A program made the position numbers and the translations under genes. Under the pieces are notes generated by a model. That model searched no databases. It was not told where the DNA came from and worked only from the letters and a program-made list of their open reading frames with translations. Of a DNA stretch of 64,000 bases, positions 1-10,014 are shown in pieces. Source of the DNA: Primula veris (Eukaryota > Streptophyta > Magnoliopsida > Ericales > Primulaceae); contig OY821747.1 in NCBI GenBank assembly GCA_963682055.1, forward strand, positions 16,046,258 through 16,110,257, in the 5' to 3' direction. Numbering within the stretch: position 1 is the stretch's first letter; the number at the start of each line of letters is the position of its first letter.

Positions 1-3000
1 AATCGGTTTCAAGATGGTAAATGAACAATATCATTTATTTTAGACATTTTAAATCTATACCAATAAACCGTTAGATATTCTCCCACTCGCCCGCAGACGT
101 TATGGGGTACGTTTAAATTCTCGATCTACATGATCAACGGGTTACCCCCACATTTGTGGGACCCTTGGGGTTCTCCCCCAATAATAGTAATATAATATTA
201 CTAAATTACTATTCTCAATAATAGCAAGCTCAACATATTCACAATATGTTTTACTAACAAATTAATAATATGTTATTTCAACAAAATATTAAATGTTTTT
301 CCAACAAATAAATAAAATGTTAATTTCAACAAATTATTAAATGTTCTTTCAGCAAATTAATAAGATAATATTTCAACAAAATAATAAATTAGCCGATATT
401 TGTTTATTCTTAAAATAAAACTCAACGGTCATTTATAATTTGTCTATCATCAAATTATTTGCTCTTGTATGAATAAAGTTTGTTATTAAATAAACTTTCA
501 TCCAAATATGTAACCGACTCGTCAATACAATTCGTAGGTAGCTAATAAAACTCTCCATAAATGCCAACAACGACTGTCGTTACAATAATATATAACTCTC
601 CAAATTAAATTGCGATTAAAGCACAATTAATAAGAAGTTATAAATACTCGTCATTAATCTCATTAATGATCACCGTTACAAAATTTGTAACCCTACAAAT
701 TAAATTGCAATAAATCACAACTAAAAGGAGTTACGACCCATTATTTCACCACATAAATGTATTTAATAATGGTCGTTTAAAATTAGTAACCCCCGTCATT
801 AATATGCACTCATGCAAAATTAATAGGAGTTACACCGGCACCCACAATGTTCTGGTCAGTTCCAGCACTCATTGTGTTCCGGACGTTTCCCGCAGGAAAC
901 TGTTTGTTATCTCAAATAACAAACACGCACAATCTAATTTCAAAAAATGAAACTAAAACTCCTCCTTCGCAAACACCAAATTTCTATAAACACGCATGGT
1001 TTCAAGAAACTGATTTTGCAAGAGTATTCTAGTTCATTCCCGAAAAAGATTATCAAATTCTGAAAGATTTATTCAGCCGTAAACACCAGATAAATCTGAT
1101 TTTACACAGAACAATCTCAGAATTTAACCAGTTCTGTCGTAAGCCCCAAATTCTGAAAATCAGAAAATGGTTTTACAAGAACTATTTCGAAACCAGTTCT
1201 GTCGTAATCCCCAATTTAATGGCTTTTACTAGAACTGTTTCAAATAATCACCAATCCTCCAATTCCATGTAAAGATCCATGTCTACATAAAAAACTCATT
1301 GGAAATTGTTAGTAATTTTATTAACATGAAACCAAAAAACATGTAAAATAAACTAACAATACAATCTAGTCTCTAACCAGATTACTCATGTAAATGTAAA
1401 TAAAAAGGTTCACTATAAAATAAACATCATTATTTATTATAGTAACAACAACACCAAAAACATTTCATAAATCAAATAAATGGGGCCACCATTTCCAGAA
1501 TGTAACTCATAAAGCATTTAATTAGCCGTTTACTACTAAATAACTCATTTACTACCAATATTAATTACCATTTAAGTCCAAAAATTAAACTCTAATTTTT
1601 CTTTACCTTAAACGGTTACACAGACTCAGTATCACATACTCTGTAACTTAATACCAATTACCCATTTAATATAATACTCTATAACTCTAACCCCAAACAG
1701 TACACATTCGTACCAATTAGGAAATAAAGGCAAATCCTTCCAAGTCTGTCTATCTCACTATTTGACATATATGAGACCTGGAAAAACTATGTTTAATCTG
1801 ACCAACAAATTCAATGCAAGAACCTGAAAGCTACAAGCAAATAAAGTCGTTGAAAAGCTGAGAATAAATATATTGGAAAGAGATGGTTTTATTATTCCAA
1901 TGGCAGAAGTATATATACACCCAAAACATATTAACATGTAGTATTTATAAAATACAAAATATAAAATTCAAATGCATGCAACACAAGCCACTGCCTTCCG
2001 ATTAGGAAGTATGGTCTTAACAAGAAAATTGACAAATACCCATCTAAACCAATTCATACAAGAATTATACATTTGGCTTATAACATATACAAAAGTTAAT
2101 AAATTAATTAGATCATGCATATATTAAGGTTATTCAACAATTTTGTACATACTAATGAATCACCAAGATTAAAACAATCCAAATGTTTTCGATAATTCAA
2201 CCGGAAAGATCAATTTATTAAAAGCAAATTTCTCAATAAAAGATTTTTCCAAAGAATTATATCAAAAACTACCAAACAAAATTAAAACATGATATAACAA
2301 TCTGAAACCATTATAGCCGTAAACATCAAATTCCCGAAACCAAAAATTAAGAGAAAATGATTTTACTAAGAACGATTACGGAGAAAGAAATAATTTTCTG
2401 TATGATCCATACACCGAAATTATTGTATTAACGTACGAAACATAAAAGAATAGCGTTTAAGAATGTTGGGTACGTTGTAAATAAACACAATAATTTCTAC
2501 GGAAAAGAAATGGACAAATAAACAGAAAATGGTTTACTCAAATACATAAATATCAATTACAAGATTTAACATAAAATAAAGTAAATGATACCGAAATGGA
2601 CTAAAGTCCGAGACGAGTTAACTGCAAGCAGTTTCCCTTAAACGATATTTGCCCCGCCACCTCTGCTTCTGGCTAAATGGGGCACTTCGTTTCCAAGGTA
2701 CAACGTCTATCACATGTGACTCGGCGGAAACGGCACCGAGCCACGGTTGGGCCGTTGGTGGTGCGGTACTCTCTCTCTATATATGTATGCATATGTGTTT
2801 TTGTGTGAATGTGTGCATGATGACATCTGTAAAACTTGTCTTGGAAAAGGCTTAGGCCAAAAAGGGACCAAGACCATTATTTTATAAAACATGCAATTTG
2901 TAACTCTTTTACAATTAAAAGACCCACATAAATGGGGAGAATGAGTGGTTTTTGTAACCACTAAATTAAGAGAGCATTCACTCAAATAAAACCACTTGGT

Positions 3001-3815
3001 TACTCTAGCAAGAAACTCTAATATTCATATCTAATGGTTATATTCCCTTCTTACGCATGCTTTATTTACTCTTTTATCAAGAGAGCGTTGTGGTTTATCC
3101 AACAGAGTTTCTCTGGTGAACTCGTGATAACAGTGTAAATTAAGATTAGTTTTAGGCCTATTTGTTTTGTAATAATCATTTGTAAATACTATAAACATTC
3201 TTAGTTTAGGATTTTTCTTGAATTAGCAACTTGTGCTAATCTTGCTCTTTTGTTCAATGAATAGTGACTGCTTAGCTTCCAGGGAAAAAAAAAAAGACAG
3301 ATGTTGTTTAGATCTTAACAACCATAGTACTTGTAGTGGTTATATGCATGGGCCCAAAAGTTTGACATCAACCCCACATTAATTTACCAAAATGCTTACT
3401 TCTTAAATTAGAAATATAGAAATTTCAGATATTAATGCTTTTTTTTTACCAGCTCAAGCAGGTAACACCCAAATGAGAACAAAAAAAAAAAAACGAAAAA
3501 TTGGGATTCCTTATAAATGTAGAACAAATCATCACTAAATGTTTATGTTGGCGTAGCGCTTTCCTGTTTGCCATGAGATTTGACAAATCCTATCACCTCC
3601 GTTTCTTTGTTTGTCTCTTTTATGTTATAGTTTAGTTTTCTGATATAGTCAAATGAATCCAAACTTAGTTATTTGGTTGAGGCGTCCTAAACTTGTAGGC
3701 CGGCTCTCAATTCATGTAATATCATTTTAGTTTACAAACAACCTCAATATTTATGCTTTGGTTGGCGCTCACTACTAGCTTTAATTTGTATTTTGTTTGC
3801 TTGCACTGTTAACTG
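1..3815. other. AT-rich spacer without a recognisable gene
   Basis: No open frame here resembles a protein I know. About 185-400 holds a degenerate array of short units built on 'aacaaattaataaaatg' and 'tttcaacaaa'. Around 1070-1240 the phrase 'accagttctgtcgtaa' occurs twice. On the minus strand near 80-95 a purine-rich stretch resembles the polypurine tract of a copia element, but no LTR can be matched to it. About 2645-2790 is an unusually GC-rich island (cggcggaaacggcaccgag) without a convincing frame. Most likely this is decayed non-coding retrotransposon DNA; that is an inference. Confidence 0.4.
185..400. repeat. Degenerate short tandem repeat
   Basis: Roughly seven imperfect units of about 30 bp built from 'aacaaattaataaaatgtt' plus 'tttcaacaaa'. 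The copies differ at many positions, so the array is old. No coding potential is seen. Confidence 0.4.
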
Positions 3816-4259
3816 TTGCGGGGTGTTACAAAGGTGATTGGGGTGATATCGATCCAGCCCTTTTTCGGGGGAGAGGAGCGGACCGAGGCTGAGCTTAGGC
3901 TAACGCAACTGGTGACAGTGGAGCGCACAGACTGGATGTGGAAGGCGTTTTTGCCAGAGGACGAGTATATGAAAAATGGGGGTAGGGACCATCCTGCGGT
4001 GAATGTGAGTGGGCCCAGGGCTGTTGACATATCAGGTCTGGAAAACTTTCCTGCAACCATTGTGTTTGTAGGTGGCCAAGATGCGTTACAGGACTGGCAA
4101 AGAAGGTACTATCATTGGCTTAAAAAATCCGGTAAAGAGGCTTCTCTAGTGGAATACCCATCCATGTGTCACGCGTTTTATGTCTTTTGGTACTTGCCCG
4201 AATCGGGGCAATTGGTTTCTGAAGTGGCTCAATTTATGTCTTCGGTTACACCTAAATAA
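3816..4259 (+). pseudogene. 5'-truncated carboxylesterase (CXE18-like, alpha/beta hydrolase fold-3)
   Basis: The frame encodes the C-terminal 140 or so residues of a plant CXE/GID1-family carboxylesterase. These enzymes hydrolyse ester bonds in the cytosol; substrates are mostly unknown. Recognisable pieces are '[14 protein letters not shown]', '[12 protein letters not shown]', '[16 protein letters not shown]' and '[17 protein letters not shown]'. The catalytic Asp (in VGGQD) and His (in MCHAF) are present. The N-terminal HGGG oxyanion motif and the GDSAGG serine elbow, normally just upstream of this segment, are not found in the preceding 3.8 kb. The frame opens at TTG, not ATG. Homology starts near 3834 after 'acaaag', which could be an old splice acceptor. 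There is no internal stop before the TAA at 4257. Best read as a gene fragment; a last exon of a gene with a very distant first exon is less likely. Confidence 0.8.
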
Positions 4260-4501
4260 TACCCCGTGCTGCTCAACATGAAGACTATGAGTTCCCTTGA
4301 TGAATGTCTGAATTTATGTCCTACTATGTACTTTCTAGCAATAAAGCTAAAAGCTACCTTGATGAATGTCTGAATAAATCAAATTGTCTCTGGTCGTACT
4401 CTAATTATGTGTGTTCAATTCACATAATCTAATTCTTCAGAGATTATACTCCTTCCGTTACTAATAAGTGTCCATTATGTAGGGAAACGTATCACTTTGG
4501 G

Positions 4502-4851
4502 ATGCAAATATTTTGTATCTTTTTTTTATAACTAAATATATATAACTTTGTTAAAAGCACAGGATCAACATATTACAGAATCTATGGAATGACCAAAGAA
4601 AGTGTACGCTACACATGTAATACAGGTAGATGAATCTCCCCACAGTTTTTTTTACCATTTTTCCAGCGAAGGTTTCATGGCTCTAGACTGTTAACCCGGG
4701 TATGAAGCTCGAGCATCTCTTGATGAGTGGGGTCATCCGAGAGAGACGCTCTACAGTCCCTTAGAGCCCACAACACGTCGCCAATATGCTCATAAAAAGC
4801 AGCTCTGAGGTGGAGAAGGTTGAGGTCCGGTTTGAATGCAAATATTTTGTA
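4502..4851 (-). pseudogene. ETO1-like: Processed, 5'-truncated retrocopy of an ETO1/EOL-type mRNA 3' end with target-site duplication
   Basis: On the minus strand from about 4835 an open frame of 50 codons reads the end of a TPR protein. Pieces visible are 'HLRAAFYEHIGDV', 'ALRDCRASLSDDP', 'HQEMLELHTRVNS' and the terminal 'LEP' before TGA. That is the signature C-terminus of ETHYLENE OVERPRODUCER 1 and EOL proteins, the BTB-TPR adaptors that send type-2 ACC synthases to CUL3 ubiquitin ligases. About 200 bases of 3'UTR follow, then a run of eight A on the minus strand (T at 4520-4527). The insert is flanked by identical 16-bp direct repeats (atgcaaatattttgta) at 4502-4517 and 4836-4851. Poly(A), long target duplication and 5' truncation together mark LINE-mediated retroposition of an mRNA. 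It cannot encode a full adaptor. The frame is uninterrupted, so it is fairly young or short enough to have escaped damage. Confidence 0.85.
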
Positions 4852-5385
4852 CCTAAACTGCCCAAACGATCCATTTCAAAAGTTAATTACGTAGATCTAG
4901 TAACTAAAGATTAAGCTGGTGCTTCGATTTCAGTTTCTTTATTTAATTTTCCTCTTCGTTTCTTAGTCCGAATCATTAAAGCTCAAAGACGAGTAATGTA
5001 ATAAAAAAAAGGCATCAAAAAAGAAAGCTGAAAATCAAGAAAGAAACAGGGAAAACAGCTGTAGAAAAATACAAGAACAACCCATGCACAAAGTATGCCT
5101 TACTTCTACTCATATAGGCTTTTCTCCAGAGTATCCCAACGTTTCTTGTTTTATTTGTATATTTTGGTACTATCTTTTTTGGCACTTGCGAGTTTTTATT
5201 TTTTTTGGATAATTAATAACCCTCACTTTGGAGTCTGGAGGTAAACTGCTTCGCATGCGTCATGGACCGAACTCTGCTGATAAGCATGGTATATTAGGGT
5301 GTCAACCATTTAGACCAAGCAGTATGACACTTGGGAGTCTATTTTGAATTATTAATGAACTTAGCTATAGGAGGCCCTCGTGGCG
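4852..5385. other. Spacer between retrocopy and Tat element
   Basis: AT-rich DNA with no recognisable gene. The sequence 'actccttccgttactaata' near 4449, just left of the retrocopy, resembles the end of plant MITE-like repeats, so the retrocopy may have landed in one. Confidence 0.35.
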
Positions 5386-6058
5386 AGGGAATGTCAGCAT
5401 TCCCTCATCCGGACCAATACCACCACCGAAACGGTCTATCCGGGCCCGTGCCAACCATGGATGACATATCACCCCGGACCTTGAGAGGCCGAGCTGTGTC
5501 TGGGCCGGCCTAAAGAAGCGTGTCAAGTACGCCTCCCCAATTAATGCTGCTGCTCCCTTGAGGGACCCCTCAGCATTTCATCAACGTGGCTCAATCACAG
5601 GCCATCACATGTGGGCCCCGGAAAAGAACTGTACTCTTGTCAGAGTCATAAATGACCTAACACCGTTGGATTAGTACTTGACAGTACAGTGATCCAAGGG
5701 CTGTTACGACTCTGGATCACACTATAAATACCCCCACTAATACTACTTAGAAGGGGACAGAAAAAGAGGAAGAGGAGAGATAAAGCTGAAATAACCCGGA
5801 CTGCCTAAATACAGCCCCTGACACCCGATACCACGATTTGTATCCGGCCCGATCCCTTACCCTTCATTATATACTTACTTTCAGTCTCCCCTATACTGAC
5901 TTGATCGTTGGAGAGGGAAAACCTGGTACCAACCCCGGGCCCCTGTTCGTTTTTTGTGCAGGCACGAGAAAGACCCCGTCACCGAAGCTGACCACCCTTG
6001 ATGAAACGGAGGCGTGCTGTTGATTAAGCCGAGCCTAGGAAGAAAATTAGGCTCGCCA
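5386..6058 (+). repeat. 5' LTR of the Tat element
   Basis: Matches 15489-16162. From the TG of 'tgtcagc' (5392) to the final 'cgcca' (6058) it is 667 bases, the same length as the 3' copy. Shared sequence begins a little earlier at 'gagggaatgtcag'. The first 22 shared bases form a perfect inverted repeat with 9-base arms, gagggaatg and cattccctc. A TATA box lies at 5723-5730. Confidence 0.88.
5723..5730 (+). promoter_or_regulatory. TATA box of the 5' LTR promoter
   Basis: TATAAATA in the context 'cacactataaatacccccac', conserved at 15826-15833 in the 3' LTR. It lies about 330 bases into the LTR, as expected for the U3/R boundary, and would drive the gag-pol RNA. No transcript data. Confidence 0.65.
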
Positions 6059-6080
6059 ATTAGCGCCGTTTGTGGGAAAC
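6059..6080 (+). other. Primer-binding site region
   Basis: Directly after the LTR comes 'attagcgccgtttgtggga', a close relative of the 'ttggcgccg' primer-binding sites that follow LTRs of plant Ty3 elements. The third base of the usual tggcgcc is A here (tagcgcc). I did not assign the tRNA. Confidence 0.55.
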
Positions 6081-6119
6081 TAAAACGCGTTAGTTCTGAC
6101 AATCCGTTCCCGATAAAAC

Positions 6120-7465
6120 ATGTCTGGCAATAATCGGTTCGACACCCCGTCGTCTCGACCCTCCCCCGTTCTCGGGATGCCTAGGACCCTTTCCTTTGAT
6201 AAGACCCCGAGAACCACGCCCGTAAGGGAGCCCATTCCCCTAACAACGGTAGCTGGAGCTCCCCGTTCGCGCGCCGAGCTCACGCAGATGATGCTCGATA
6301 TCCACGAAAAAGAGCTCGTCGCCCTCGCGGCTCAGAAGACGTTGATAGTCACGCTAATGGCACCGGAGCCCGAGCCCGTCGCCCACGGTCCAAGCCAAGA
6401 CGAACCGGGCCCCATCCCTGTCAAAAGCGTGATGTCCCCGTTGGGACCCCCACGACGACCCCCCCTAGATGCTCCCAGAGAGCCAACTAGGGGCGAGGAG
6501 TCGGGGCATTCCCACGAAGGGGATTCTCGTCACGGCGACGAGCGAAGTATACACTCTCGACTCCGCTGGCCGGATGACAGTCCCGACTTGCGACCTGAAT
6601 CGAGTCGAGCCCGAACTGACAAGCCTCCTCGGACGCGAAGACGTGGCCGTCGCGGTGGCCGAAACGATGCCGCCGACGAGGCAGCATTGAAAATCGTCGC
6701 CTCCACCCGTAGCACCCCGTTCTCTGATGAAATAGAATACAGTGCTCCCCCCGGAAACTTCACCGCCCCCGTTCTCCACATCTTCAATGCGGACTCTAAT
6801 CCAGAAGCTCATCTCCGGCACTATCGGTACCAGATGAATACTGGTCCCACCTGGACCGACTCATGTGCAAATGTTTCCTCGCCATCCTGGGGAGATTGGC
6901 TAGTAAATGGTTCCAGTTCCTCCCCGTCAACTCCATCCACTGTTGGGACGACCTGGCCTATGACTTTGCGCATCGATTCATTAACTTGAAAGAAAGGGTT
7001 GCCCAACCGGAGCAACTGTATCAAGTGAGGGCCCAACCCAAAGAGACCCTCGAGAGCTACAATAATCGGTTATGGCAAAAGCATGCGGAGTGTGCCGAAT
7101 GCCCCGATTCTACTGCCATAGCTGCCTTCAGGCAGAACATAGTCGTATGAAGCAGAATCCGCAACGAAATGATAGCGACCCCTCCTAGCACGGTCTCACG
7201 GCTTAGATCACTGATAAAGCAGCACGTCGATATTGAGAAGGACATGAGATCCGTTGGACCAATCCGTTCGGTCGCCAGCATCGAACAGCCCCGGGAAAGG
7301 ACCGTCATAAGGAGTCCCCGAAGAGATCGCCCCATAGCGGAAAGGATGGGAAGGCCTCGGGCAGAAAGGAATCCCCAACCGGCCCCCAAGTGAAGAAGAG
7401 AGGAGCCCTGTCAGACTGGCCCCTCGGACCAAAGAACTGCCTACTCTACCACCTTTCGCCTCCCG
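6120..7465 (+). pseudogene. gag: Tat element gag (frameshifted)
   Basis: Gag forms the virus-like particle that packages the element RNA. The ATG at 6120 opens a proline- and arginine-rich N-terminal region that stays in one frame to about 6850. The conserved retrotransposon-gag domain then continues in another frame from 6863, with 'KWFQFLPVNSIHCWDDLAYDF' split across pieces such as 'KWFQFLP' and 'DDLAYDF'. So one frameshift lies near 6850. TGA stops near 7148 and 7391 interrupt the same frame; both could be CGA changed to TGA. The zinc-knuckle-like region 'FCDYHRGRGHDTAECH' lies just past 7550 inside the next open frame. Confidence 0.82.
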
Positions 7466-8899
7466 TTGACCGCCCTGCTCGGTGAAATAGAGAACGAACC
7501 GTTCTTCTCCTCGCCCCTCCCACTCAGGAACGAGCCGGCCCACGGGCCCAATGACAAATTCTGTGATTATCACAGAGGTCGTGGCCACGATACCGCCGAG
7601 TGTCATGGTCTAAAGGCGAGGCTTGAAGGATGGATCCGAGATGCCTTGATGGATAAATACGTCAAGACACGAAGGGACTCCGATCGAGGTCGAGAAGGGA
7701 CCGACGAAAGGCAACCAGACCTCCCCCCACCGGTGATGACTTGTCAGGTTATTCACTCTGGACCAAAAAAACTCAACCCTATCGGAATGGAGAGGACCGA
7801 GGCCCGTGAGGCGGCGATGAAACAACACGTCTACCTTGCCGAGAGTCCGAGCCCCCAGAAGAAGTGCAAGCACGATTCCAAGCCGAACCTTACCTTCACC
7901 GACTTCGACTTGGTAGGAGTAGACCTGCCCCACTGCGACGCACTTGTCATCTCCGCCCAAGTAAACATTTGTGCCATGGGGCGGATCCTGGTCGATCAAG
8001 GGGCATCGGTGAACATACTCTTTGGAGACCTCTTTCGCAAAATGGGACTCAAAGAGGAGCACCTAGAAACCAACGTTCCTCCCTTGTACGGATTCAACTC
8101 TGAGGCTGTTCAGCCCAGAGGGAACGTAACCTTGCCCGTTAAGACGGGAACCATGGTTATGAGCGTGGAGTTCACGGTGGTGGATGTCCCCTCTGTCTAC
8201 AATGTCATACTAGGGCATGCATGGCTTCACGAGATAGAAGGCGTCTCCTCCACTCTGCACCAAAAGGTCAAGTACCCAACTATGACTGGAGTCGAGACCA
8301 TCTCGGGAAACCAAAAAGTCTCGGAAAGCTGTGCCATGGCCGTGTACTCCGGCGAAAAACCGGTACCGGTTCATAGCGCCATGAATATAGAGACGGAGGA
8401 CCCTAAGCTACTGAGGGAACTGAACAAAAAAATGGGGCCGGAGGCCGAAGACAAAGTAGAGGGAGGGTTGCTGAAGGTCCAAATCCCAGGTTTGGACGAG
8501 GAACACTTCTTCATGGTAGGCGCGAGATTAAGTGAGCCCGAGATCACCGGTCTCGTTGAGCTCCTGCTCCAGCATCTCGAAAATTTCGCATGGACCCCGA
8601 GCAAAATGCCGGTTATTAGCCCCGACCTCGCCTACCACCAATTGAACGTCAATCCGGATGCCAAGCCCGTAATGCAAAAGGGGCACCGTGTTAGTCCAGA
8701 GCATGCCAGTGCCAAAAACGAGGAAGTACAAAAGCTTTTGCTAGCCGGAGCCATCAGAGAAATCTATTACCCTAGATGGCTCGCCAACCCCATAGTGGTC
8801 CCCAAAAAGAACGGAAAGCTGCGAGTGTGCATAGACTACACGAACCTGAATAGGACCTGTCCGAAGGATCCTTTCCCCTGCCTAAAATTGATCAGATAG
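7466..8899 (+). CDS. pol: Tat element gag tail, protease and start of reverse transcriptase
   Basis: The frame encodes a C/H-rich knuckle 'FCDYHRGRGHDTAECH' (about residues 33-48), then a retropepsin domain with the active site 'LVDQGASVNILFGD'. The usual D[ST]G is DQG here, and variable residues at this place occur in Tat elements. 'VILGHAWLHE' follows and matches the flap-distal part of the fold. The N-terminal half of reverse transcriptase begins near 8680 and reaches 'KKNGKLRVCIDYTNLNR'. The frame ends at a TAG (8897) created by a one-base shift near 8880. The RT continues at once in the next frame, so this is an artificial end of pol, not a true C-terminus. Confidence 0.85.
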   Translation: MTALLGEIENEPFFSSPLPLRNEPAHGPNDKFCDYHRGRGHDTAECHGLKARLEGWIRDALMDKYVKTRRDSDRGREGTDERQPDLPPPVMTCQVIHSGPKKLNPIGMERTEAREAAMKQHVYLAESPSPQKKCKHDSKPNLTFTDFDLVGVDLPHCDALVISAQVNICAMGRILVDQGASVNILFGDLFRKMGLKEEHLETNVPPLYGFNSEAVQPRGNVTLPVKTGTMVMSVEFTVVDVPSVYNVILGHAWLHEIEGVSSTLHQKVKYPTMTGVETISGNQKVSESCAMAVYSGEKPVPVHSAMNIETEDPKLLRELNKKMGPEAEDKVEGGLLKVQIPGLDEEHFFMVGARLSEPEITGLVELLLQHLENFAWTPSKMPVISPDLAYHQLNVNPDAKPVMQKGHRVSPEHASAKNEEVQKLLLAGAIREIYYPRWLANPIVVPKKNGKLRVCIDYTNLNRTCPKDPFPCLKLIR

Positions 8900-10014
8900 T
8901 GGACTCCACGACCGGAGCCGCCATAATGAGCTTCATGGATGCCTGCTCCGGCTATCATCAAATACCCATGTCGGAGGCTGACCAAGAAAAAACTGTCTTC
9001 ATAACCCCAAGGGGAAATTACTGTTACAAAGTGATGCCATTTGGGCTCAAGATTGTCGGGGCGACATATCAAAGAATGGTCACCAAGATATTCTATAAAA
9101 ACATAGGCCGGACGATGGAGGTCTATATAGACGACATGGTGGTAAAAAGCACCCAGGAGGAGGACCACATGTCCGACCTAAGAGTGGTGTTTGAAACAAT
9201 CCGAAGTCATGGCCTGAAGCTTAACGCCTCTAAGTGCGCCTTCGGGGTAGGTGCTGGCAAGTTCCTAGGGTTCATGGTAACCCACCACGGCATAGAGGCG
9301 AACCCAGCCCAGATCTCTGCCTTGAAGAACTTGAGAACCCCTGAAAAGAGAAAGGACATTCAAAAGCTAGCCGGGATGGCCGCCGCCCTCAACCGGTTCA
9401 TTGCCCGATTCGGGGACCGCTGCAAGCCGTTTTTTACGGCTCTGAAGGCTCAAAAGAAATTCGAATGGAACGACGAATGCCGGAGTGCGTTCACGGAGCT
9501 TGTGGATTACCTCGGAAGCGCGCTCCTACTGACCAAGTCGGACACCGGCAATGTCCTTGCCCTATACCTAGCCGTGTATGAGATAGCCGTCAGCACCGTC
9601 CTCATTAAAGAGCTCCGCATGGAGCAAAGGCCTATCTATGTAAGAAATACCCTCCTTGACGCCGAGGCAACGTATATGCCCTTAGAAAATCTCGTCCTAG
9701 CCCTCGTTATGGCATCACGAAAGCTAGCTCACTACTTCTCGGCACACAGTATCGTGGTGTATACCGATCAGCCCATCCGGGAAATACTCCAAAAGGGGGA
9801 TCTGTCTCGACGCATGATGAAATGGGCCTGCCACCTAAATGCGTACGACATCCGCTATGAGCCACGAACGTCTGTCAAGGGCCAGGCCCTGGCCGACTTT
9901 GTAGCAGAATTCACCATAGCGGACGGAACGACTCCATCTCTCGGCACCAAGGAGCGTGCAATAAGAAGGGATCCGGCCTCGGCGTTGTACTCCGGTCTCC
10001 ACAAGATGACGTGA
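8899..10014 (+). CDS. pol: Tat element reverse transcriptase and RNase H
   Basis: Continues RT after the frameshift at about 8880. Visible are 'SFMDACSGYHQIPM' (first catalytic Asp), the polymerase box 'VYIDDMVVKS' near 9121-9150, and 'LKLNASKCAFGV' with 'KFLGFMV' of the thumb region. The typical RNase H follows, with 'HYFSAHSIVVYTDQPI' and the tail 'KGQALADFVAEF'. Together these copy element RNA into DNA in the cytoplasmic particle. The frame then slips between about 9920 and 10010. The archaeal RNase H that should follow, with 'GSGLGVVLRSPQDD', lies in a different frame and runs into the next open frame. Confidence 0.87.
   Translation: MDSTTGAAIMSFMDACSGYHQIPMSEADQEKTVFITPRGNYCYKVMPFGLKIVGATYQRMVTKIFYKNIGRTMEVYIDDMVVKSTQEEDHMSDLRVVFETIRSHGLKLNASKCAFGVGAGKFLGFMVTHHGIEANPAQISALKNLRTPEKRKDIQKLAGMAAALNRFIARFGDRCKPFFTALKAQKKFEWNDECRSAFTELVDYLGSALLLTKSDTGNVLALYLAVYEIAVSTVLIKELRMEQRPIYVRNTLLDAEATYMPLENLVLALVMASRKLAHYFSAHSIVVYTDQPIREILQKGDLSRRMMKWACHLNAYDIRYEPRTSVKGQALADFVAEFTIADGTTPSLGTKERAIRRDPASALYSGLHKMT

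Noticed and set aside
5838..6102. Small frames inside the Tat LTR, repeated at 15994-16324
   Set aside because: They exist because the LTR is duplicated, and neither has a start context or homology.
6465..7606. Several minus-strand frames over the Tat gag
   Set aside because: Shadows of a GC-rich coding region; no family resemblance.
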